Positions 23,962 through 28,771 of a stretch of DNA of 28,771 nt are shown piece by piece. The position numbers were made by a program, and so were the translations under genes. Under the pieces are notes generated by a model. It ran no database searches. It had not been told where the DNA came from and worked only from the letters and a program-made list of their open reading frames with translations. The number at the start of each line of letters is the position of its first letter. The stretch's first letter is position 1. The stretch comes from Deltaproteobacteria bacterium (GTDB lineage: Bacteria; Bdellovibrionota; UBA1018), in contig JABDFB010000021.1 of assembly GCA_013286765.1 (NCBI GenBank), positions 1-28,771 on the forward strand, written 5' to 3'.

Positions 23962-24930
23962 ATGGCACTGAAAAAAATTAAACTTAACGTATTGAAAATA
24001 AACGAGAATCTTCGCTTGGATCAGCTTTTGGCACAGCGAATGCCAGAAGCCTTAGGTCAACCCTGCTCAAAAGCAAAGATTCGAAAATTAATTATAGCAG
24101 GAGCAGTATATTTAAATGGCAAGAGAGTCAGAATTGCCTCAAAGTCGGTATATTCAAATTCGGTTATTGATGTTTATGTAGATTTAGATCGGTTAAATTC
24201 GGATTCAGTTTCCAAACAAGCACCGTTCCTATTTACAGAGGATTTAATTCTTTATGAAGACAAAGATCTTCTTATTGTTAATAAACCAGCAGGCCTCCCT
24301 ACGCAGCCCACTATAGACGAAGCTCGCCAGAATTTATATCATTCGATAAAAAAATATCTGAGCGAACGCGAATCAGTTGCAACTGGTTCGGCCTATTTGG
24401 GGCTTCATCATCGACTCGATCGCGACACGTCCGGTGTAATCCTATTTACCAAAACACAAGAGATAAATAAGGATGTAGCACATCTTTTTCAGTCCCACTT
24501 AATTCAAAAAGTTTACCAAGCTCTTTGTTCAGTATCAGATGTCCCTGGCGAGAATTGGCGAATACGTAATTATCTGGGGCGATCCAAGTCTTCAAAGGGA
24601 AAAATGGCTCGATTTTGTTCGGTTCGATCGGGTGGAGACTTGGCAATTACAGATTTTAAACTTATAGAGAAACGAGGAAGAGGTCTTTGGATGGAAGCCT
24701 CTCCTCTTACGGGGAGAACTCATCAAATCCGAGTTCATCTGTCCGAAATAAGAATGCCAATCTACGGAGACGCACTCTATAACGGTCTGACCAGAATAGG
24801 AGAATATCAAATTCCGAGGTTGATGTTACATGCATTTCAATTGAAATTTGAACATCCATTAACCAAATCAGTCATTCAGGTATCAGCTCCGTTGCCTGAG
24901 GATTTTAAAAATTGTCTGGAACATATCTAA
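23962..24930 (+). CDS. RluA-family pseudouridine synthase
   Basis: Second RluA/RluD-family synthase in the window, 322 residues. An S4 RNA-binding domain at about 16-75 (RLDQLLAQRM ... KIRKLIIAGAVYLNGKRV) precedes the catalytic domain from about 93 (LILYEDKDLLIVNKPAGLP). Catalytic D153 lies in HHRLDRDTSG, and TGRTHQIRVHL and GDALYN are present. The gene is more AT-rich than the one at 4497. Target RNA is unknown. It is followed by a 185-base AT-rich spacer with only a weak ATTACT/AGTAAAT hairpin before a T5 run (about 24942-24966) as a possible terminator. Confidence 0.9.
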   Translation: MALKKIKLNVLKINENLRLDQLLAQRMPEALGQPCSKAKIRKLIIAGAVYLNGKRVRIASKSVYSNSVIDVYVDLDRLNSDSVSKQAPFLFTEDLILYEDKDLLIVNKPAGLPTQPTIDEARQNLYHSIKKYLSERESVATGSAYLGLHHRLDRDTSGVILFTKTQEINKDVAHLFQSHLIQKVYQALCSVSDVPGENWRIRNYLGRSKSSKGKMARFCSVRSGGDLAITDFKLIEKRGRGLWMEASPLTGRTHQIRVHLSEIRMPIYGDALYNGLTRIGEYQIPRLMLHAFQLKFEHPLTKSVIQVSAPLPEDFKNCLEHI

Positions 24931-25017
24931 TAAGCAAACAAAATTACTGCTGAAGTAAATATTTTTAATTTATTACTAAAGAAATTATTATAAAATAATG
25001 AACTAATTTTAATATTC

Positions 25018-25047
25018 TTGTTTAAATTAATTAGAACTTATTATAAA
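25018..25047 (+). promoter_or_regulatory. Possible sigma-70 type promoter of the XRE gene
   Basis: TTGTTT (25018-25023), 18 bases, then TATAAA (25042-25047), 68 bases before the XRE start. The region is AT-rich, so chance matches are likely. Confidence 0.35.
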
Positions 25048-25115
25048 GAGTTTACATGTTTCAATTTAGGAACGATTAACCAACTCGAATAAGAGTATTT
25101 TCGGATAGGTAGAAG

Positions 25116-25409
25116 ATGGCACTTTTAAAAATATGTTTAGGTGAATTTTTAAGAAAAAAAAGATTTGATGCAGACATGTCTCAAAACGATGTGGCAACAA
25201 AATTAGGATACAGCTCACAGTTTGTGACAAACTGGGAAAGAGGCGTCAGCAGCCCTCCAGCAAATGTAATTCCAAAACTCATGAAGATTTTAAAAATCTC
25301 AGAGTCAGAAATGTTAGAAATTCTAGTCGACCAGAGTGTTCAGTACTGGCGATCTGTTGTTTCAACGGGACCTCGAAGAGCTAAATTGAAACGCAAAAAG
25401 GCAGCTTAA
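25116..25409 (+). CDS. XRE-family helix-turn-helix regulator
   Basis: Small DNA-binding protein of 97 residues. A Cro/CI-type HTH occupies about residues 7-62 (LGEFLRKKRFDADMSQNDVA, then LGYSSQFVTNWERGVSSPP as the recognition half). The C-terminal tail is basic (RRAKLKRKKAA). It has no ligand-binding domain. No toxin or restriction partner gene is adjacent; the next sequence is a decayed acetyltransferase gene on the other strand. The regulated gene is unknown. It is AT-rich compared with its neighbours, as is its leader. Confidence 0.85.
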   Translation: MALLKICLGEFLRKKRFDADMSQNDVATKLGYSSQFVTNWERGVSSPPANVIPKLMKILKISESEMLEILVDQSVQYWRSVVSTGPRRAKLKRKKAA

Positions 25410-25467
25410 TTCAATAAGCAAAGCTGAGGCCACAGGACTATAGTTAGTCCATGGACTCGGAATAATA

Positions 25468-25898
25468 TCAGGCCGATTGAAAGCAGACACTGCCAATATT
25501 ATTAGCCGATCTATTTTTATTATCGGTTCTCGCTGGGCCAATCGCGGCATCTGCTTCGATTCCTTTGAGGCATTTGAGGGCACAGCCCATCAAAATATCA
25601 CGTAGCTGGATTCCTAGATTACTTTTTTGCCATTCTGGATCGATCGTTAAGAATTCGAAAGACAGAACGGAATGTGCATTGCGCCCACTGAATTGGGGCT
25701 AGCTCCGATAGGCCCAATTCAGTGGGCGCAATGCACGACTTTTTGGTAGAAATGACTAAAGAGGTGCATTCCTGCAATATTGCCTTTTGGATCCATCAGC
25801 ATGGAAACAATTGCTTGTCGTAGGAAGTTATCGGGACGAAGGTCGTCAGTTATTCCACTTTTTGAGTAAAACTCAGTCCAATAGGCTTTCCAGTAGCT
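25468..25898 (-). pseudogene. GNAT-like acetyltransferase, broken by a palindrome insertion
   Basis: Reading minus from 25898, one frame gives SYWKAYWTEFYSKSGITDD and continues through MLMDPKGNIAGMHLFSHFYQKVVH to the palindrome at 25736. After the palindrome a different frame continues with SVLSFEFLTIDPEWQKSNLG, then IQLRDILMGCALKCLKGIEA, and ends at TGA 25468. The two halves join naturally (KVVH-SVLSFEF), giving the beta-strand, V-D-P-E-W and G-I-L-R-D-IL pattern expected of a GNAT acetyl-CoA domain. Stops occur inside the palindrome and also just before the first residue (TAG at 25901-25899), so the N-terminus is lost as well. The palindrome and its flank change the frame. The GNAT assignment is by pattern only. 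Confidence 0.65.
25674..25736. repeat. 63-base palindrome with 24-bp perfect arms
   Basis: Arms 25674-25697 and 25713-25736 are perfect inverted repeats of 24 bases, with the 15-base centre adding CTA/TAG after one mismatch. It interrupts the acetyltransferase frame. The flanks share short direct repeats (TGCA, or CATT on minus), compatible with a small target duplication. On the plus strand it is followed by GAC and five T, so it could also act as a terminator for the XRE gene. No sequence match to the palindromes at 9810 and 10080. Confidence 0.85.
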
Positions 25899-25922
25899 CT
25901 AGGCTCGATCGTGTAAACCGGG

Positions 25923-26984
25923 CTACGTTGAGAGTTTCGAATTGGCGTCTCTCGCGAGCCAAAATGTATATTGTATATCAGGCTCGTTTGCGAACAACAT
26001 TACCAATCGGTCGACGCCTATTGCGATCCCGCCAGACGGCGGCATCCCTTCTTCTAATGCCGCCAAGAATTCCTCGTCCAGCGGGTTTTTAGGAAAGGAA
26101 TGGCCGTAAATTTGCTCTCGCAGCTGCATGTCTTTTTCAAATCGCCGGCGTTGTTCTAGTGGATCTGTTAATTCCTCGAATGCATTACCAAGTTCCAGTC
26201 CACCAGCATAAACTTCGAAGCGTTTCGCCCATCGCGTGCCATCAGGATCGGAATCGATTACTGAAAGTGCGGCCTGAGAGGCCGGGTAGCGTGTGACAAA
26301 GATAGCTTGATTTTTAGGCAGACGCGGCTCAATAAGATTCAGCCAAATCTTGAAATACAGATCGTCCCAGGTGTCTTTTTCATCTCTTACTTTAAATTTG
26401 TTTTGAAAACCTAGTCCCAAACATTCTTGCTGCAATAGATCGATCGTAGGAGCTTTAGTTAAATCAATTCCCGCAAATTCTTGGAAGAGATCTCGAACTC
26501 GGAGTCGTGGCCACGGCGGTTTGACGGAGATTCTTTCGCCTTGAAAGAAAATCTCCGGTTTTGCAAAGCACTCAGTGGCTAGAGCTGCTAAGAGATTCTC
26601 TGTATCCTGCATGATTTTTTCATAGTCCGCATCGGCACGATACCATTCGAGAAGAGTGAATTCAGGCAGATGGGTAGTCGATAGTGGTTCATCACGAAAC
26701 GCGGGACAGACCTGAAAGATTTTTTTTAAACCACCCACCAAGAGTTTCTTCATGGCAAACTCCGGCGAAGTGGGAAGAAAGAGATGGCTTTCGGGCACGC
26801 GGGTACTTTTAACCGTAAAAGGCCGAATATGCGGCTCCATGCCTGGACAAACCACTAGCAGCGGTGTGCGCGTTTCAATAAAGTCTTGCGCTAGAAAATA
26901 GCTTCGAATCCCAGACTCGATTCGACTTCTCATATTAATAGAGTTTATTCGACGCGGATTGCTGACGTGGCTTTTCCAATTCAT
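25923..26984 (-). CDS. epmA: EpmA/GenX-like lysyl-tRNA synthetase paralogue
   Basis: Class II aminoacyl-tRNA synthetase core without the anticodon-binding domain, 353 residues, as in EpmA (PoxA/GenX), which attaches beta-lysine to elongation factor P. Motif 1 region: FIETRTPLLVVCPGMEPHI. Motif 2: PAFRDEPLSTTHLPEFTLLE near 95-113. Motif 3: GGIAIGVDRLVML near 318-330. The chain ends LARDANSKLST, somewhat different from the usual IAFP-type ending. Neither efp nor epmB lies in the window, so function is by family only. Downstream lies the acetyltransferase pseudogene; upstream is a 254-base spacer. Confidence 0.87.
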   Translation of the reverse strand: MNWKSHVSNPRRINSINMRSRIESGIRSYFLAQDFIETRTPLLVVCPGMEPHIRPFTVKSTRVPESHLFLPTSPEFAMKKLLVGGLKKIFQVCPAFRDEPLSTTHLPEFTLLEWYRADADYEKIMQDTENLLAALATECFAKPEIFFQGERISVKPPWPRLRVRDLFQEFAGIDLTKAPTIDLLQQECLGLGFQNKFKVRDEKDTWDDLYFKIWLNLIEPRLPKNQAIFVTRYPASQAALSVIDSDPDGTRWAKRFEVYAGGLELGNAFEELTDPLEQRRRFEKDMQLREQIYGHSFPKNPLDEEFLAALEEGMPPSGGIAIGVDRLVMLFANEPDIQYTFWLARDANSKLST

Positions 26985-27081
26985 GGAAATTCTATAAAGG
27001 GTGGTCGAGCAATTAGCAAGCGCAGCGTTAGAGAATTAACCGAGGGACTGAACAAAAATCGTTGCAGGTCCCGACAGCTGG

Positions 27082-27098
27082 TGTAGCGAGTTGCTACA
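27082..27098 (+). promoter_or_regulatory. Dyad TGTAGC-N5-GCTACA, possible activator site
   Basis: A perfect 6-base dyad with a 5-base spacer, 50 bases before the -24 element of the sigma-54 promoter. Spacing and symmetry fit a binding site for an NtrC-type activator; there is only one copy. Confidence 0.45.
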
Positions 27099-27148
27099 GT
27101 TATTTTGGATCTAATAGTCTAAGTTATTGGAATAATGAAGCTTTAAGT

Positions 27149-27165
27149 TTGGCACTAGAGTTGCT
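27149..27165 (+). promoter_or_regulatory. Sigma-54 promoter (-24/-12)
   Basis: TTGGCAC-TAGAG-TTGCT matches the sigma-54 consensus with the required GG and GC dinucleotides ten bases apart (27151-27152 and 27163-27164). Transcription should start near 27176, giving a leader of about 60 bases to the start codon at 27239. Confidence 0.75.
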
Positions 27166-27238
27166 CATAGTCGGTAGTGTGTAGAATGGTGGTAGGTAAA
27201 AACGAAGTATCGTTCTTTAAAATAAAAAGGAGAATTCC

Positions 27239-27490
27239 ATGAAGACTTTTGTAAGTGTGCTATTAGGTGCTTTCGCTATGGCTTCTGTTGCTCTTGCTGC
27301 AGATCAGGCTCAGACTTCTCAAACCACAACAACGACGGAAAAACCCGCCGCAAAACATCAGGTCAAAACAGTAGAGAAGAAAGCTAAGAAGCACAAGAAG
27401 GATAAGGGCCGTAAAAAAGAAGAAGTTAAGCAAGAAGAATCCGTAAAGAAAGAAGTGGCACCAGCAACTGAAGAGGCGCCAGCTCACTGA
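27239..27490 (+). CDS. Small secreted Lys/Glu-rich protein
   Basis: Protein of 83 residues, unrecognised family. A clear signal peptide (KTFVSVLLGAFAMASVALA) is cleaved after ALA or ALAA, leaving about 62 residues almost free of hydrophobic residues. These are Thr/Gln-rich at first, then alternate Lys and Glu (KKAKKHKKDKGRKKEEVKQE), and end with an acidic/Pro/Ala tail. It has no Cys. It is probably a disordered or helical charged periplasmic protein. The ribosome-binding site AAGGAG is strong, 6 bases before ATG 27239. Expression probably depends on the sigma-54 promoter at 27149, and it ends in a strong terminator at 27531. It lies just before a histidine kinase gene on the same strand. Confidence 0.8.
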   Translation: MKTFVSVLLGAFAMASVALAADQAQTSQTTTTTEKPAAKHQVKTVEKKAKKHKKDKGRKKEEVKQEESVKKEVAPATEEAPAH

Positions 27491-27530
27491 TTTAGTCACC
27501 TAAATTGGCTCAAGCTTTACGCCATGAATA

Positions 27531-27560
27531 GCCCCGCCCTTTTTAGGCGGGGCTTTTTTT
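27531..27560 (+). terminator. Strong rho-independent terminator
   Basis: GCCCCGCC pairs GGCGGGGC across a 7-base loop and is followed by seven T. It separates the small secreted protein gene from the kinase gene, which begins 15 bases later. Confidence 0.93.
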
Positions 27561-27574
27561 GTTATTAGGGTTAT

Positions 27575-28771
27575 ATGCGTGAGATGAAACGGCGACTTAG
27601 TCTTCAAGCAAAAATTATTCTAGTTTTGATCGCTGTAATCCTACCCACATTTCTGATCGTTACGATTGCAGAGAACAAGCTGACTCAACCCATCTTGGAG
27701 CAAGAAATTAGACAGATGGGGATCAATGTGGGCAAACGCCTAGCTGCCGAAATTGTTAGTTCTCGAATGCTCTCCTCTCCGAATCCGGCGGTTGCAGTAG
27801 ACAACGCTTTACAGGAAATGCTCTTTACTGAACCGGATATTCTCAGACTCGATGTTTTTATCAAAGATCATACGACTGGTAATATTAGACTGCTCGCTTC
27901 AAACATCGACCAGGAAAATCCTAACCCAGGAAATAGTGATCCAAAAAATACTGATAAAGAAGAGCCCCAAGACACCTTAGAACATTTCAGCATGGTCGAG
28001 AACGTGACCGCGCGCTTTATTACAGAAGAAAAAGAAAATCGTGGAGTATGGGAGATCGATGTTCCTATCGAACAGAAAGCGAGAGATTCGAAGCTTCCTA
28101 AAAAGATTCTAGGAACGGTTCACCTGGTGGTGTCGACGCAGCTAGTAGGTAGGATGCTTAACACATTTTGGAAGACAACAGTGGTTGCGGCTGTGTTTAG
28201 TGTGATCAGTTTAATTTTGGCGTTGAGTTATTTTTTAAGAAAAACTATTGAAAATGATCGACTGCTTCGTGAAGCTGAATCCGAAAATCTAGAACTCACT
28301 GAACAACTTCATGAAACGCAGCGTCAACTTATTATTACCGAAAAGCTAGCTGTAATGGGGCAACTCACGGCTAGCCTGGCACACGAGATAGGTACGCCGC
28401 TTAATGCGATCGGAGGACATCTACAACTTCTCAAAGAAGAGGTTGATCAAGTCTCTGGGCAGATTAGCCTCGAATCCACTTTGCAGCACCAAATCGGTGA
28501 GCGCTTTGAAATTGTGGAAAACCAGCTGTCAAAAATTGAAAAGATCGTCAAAGGTTTCTTGCAGAGTACATCCAAGCCAGTGTCCCCGAAACAGCTTATC
28601 GATTTGAATCGGCTGGTCGAGAAAACTGTAAATATCGTTGCGCCACGGATCGATCATCTGAAGGTCGATATGCGAAAGAAATTTAACGGTGAAGCTAAGA
28701 ATCTGCGAATCGTGGCTCTCGATCTTGAGCAAATTTTACTTAATTTATTCAACAATTCTTTGGACAGTATC
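27575..28771 (+). CDS. NtrB-like sensor histidine kinase (3' partial)
   Basis: Membrane histidine kinase, open to the window end (399 codons seen). Transmembrane segment 1 lies at about 13-31, a periplasmic sensor region at about 32-198 with an Asn/Asp/Pro-rich insert at 110-133, and transmembrane segment 2 at about 200-220. A coiled-coil linker follows (ESENLELTEQLHETQRQL), then HisKA with the phospho-acceptor H270 in SLAHEIGTPLN. The N-box begins at the very end (LLNLFNNSLDSI); the G boxes lie beyond the window. HEIGTPLN is typical of kinases paired with NtrC-type sigma-54 activators, so such a regulator may follow. ATG 27575 is used; ATG 27584 is an alternative. It is downstream of a terminator, so it probably has its own promoter. 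Confidence 0.85.
   Translation, partial: MREMKRRLSLQAKIILVLIAVILPTFLIVTIAENKLTQPILEQEIRQMGINVGKRLAAEIVSSRMLSSPNPAVAVDNALQEMLFTEPDILRLDVFIKDHTTGNIRLLASNIDQENPNPGNSDPKNTDKEEPQDTLEHFSMVENVTARFITEEKENRGVWEIDVPIEQKARDSKLPKKILGTVHLVVSTQLVGRMLNTFWKTTVVAAVFSVISLILALSYFLRKTIENDRLLREAESENLELTEQLHETQRQLIITEKLAVMGQLTASLAHEIGTPLNAIGGHLQLLKEEVDQVSGQISLESTLQHQIGERFEIVENQLSKIEKIVKGFLQSTSKPVSPKQLIDLNRLVEKTVNIVAPRIDHLKVDMRKKFNGEAKNLRIVALDLEQILLNLFNNSLDSI

Noticed and set aside
25435..25457. GGACTA-TAGT-TAGTCC-ATGGACT hairpin after the XRE gene
   Set aside because: Short stem and no T run on either side, so a terminator cannot be supported.
25787..26092. Plus-strand frame of 101 codons
   Set aside because: Antisense to the EpmA-like gene and to the acetyltransferase remnant, both with recognisable motifs.
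27037..27074. GGGAC ... GTCCC weak inverted repeat before the sigma-54 promoter
   Set aside because: Only five paired bases over a long loop; likely chance.

Overview
The window looks like chromosomal DNA of a free-living Gram-negative bacterium, most likely of the Bdellovibrionota / former Deltaproteobacteria grade. This rests on gene content, not on a marker gene: a FlhG/MinD-type ATPase followed by a J-domain/HTH protein, a VKOR-DsbA fusion, a Tad/CpaF-type ATPase with a proline/alanine-rich N-terminus, a BMP-type nucleoside importer, sigma-54-related proteins and an NtrB-like kinase. No rRNA, tRNA, phage, transposase or CRISPR array is visible. Genes are packed tightly on both strands, and many neighbours overlap by a few bases.

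Layout. 1-9529: a 5'-truncated OB-fold/HD phosphohydrolase (YhaM-like), PgeF/YfiH (minus), a CcdA-like electron carrier, a VKOR-DsbA fusion, TatD, an RluD-type pseudouridine synthase, a PHP protein, a GT21/HpnI-like glycosyltransferase, a GH1 glycosidase and a CTP-type lipid kinase (minus). The last three suggest a glycolipid or polyprenol-lipid function. 9530-10285: a 756-base stretch without genes. It holds two related, very strong palindromic elements in inverted orientation with a rho-independent terminator between them; this is the most unusual structure in the window. 10286-12124: FlhG/MinD-like ATPase and J-domain/HTH_25 protein. 12131-16760: MutS2 (minus), SprT-like (plus), Nudix (minus) and a reduced sigma-54-type AAA protein (minus) with its own terminator. 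16932-21524: a complete BMP-family ABC importer operon (binding protein, double ATPase, two permeases), probably for nucleosides, followed by a remnant of a second permease tail. 21684-24930: a membrane-anchored DUF4214-like protein, CpaF (minus) and an RluA-type synthase. 25116-26984: an XRE regulator, a GNAT acetyltransferase pseudogene broken by a 24-bp-arm palindrome, and an EpmA/GenX-like ligase (minus). 27149-28771: a well-formed sigma-54 promoter with an upstream dyad, a small secreted Lys/Glu-rich protein with a strong terminator, and the 5' part of an NtrB-like histidine kinase that runs off the window.

How they fit together. The clear functional units are the disulfide pair (CcdA-like and VKOR-DsbA), the nucleoside importer, and the sigma-54-driven small envelope protein beside a two-component kinase. 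The last resembles the logic of the zraP/zraSR system, but this is inference. Candidates for something undescribed are the paired structured elements at 9810-10202, whose stems differ from each other but stay perfectly complementary, and the palindrome inserted in the acetyltransferase gene.
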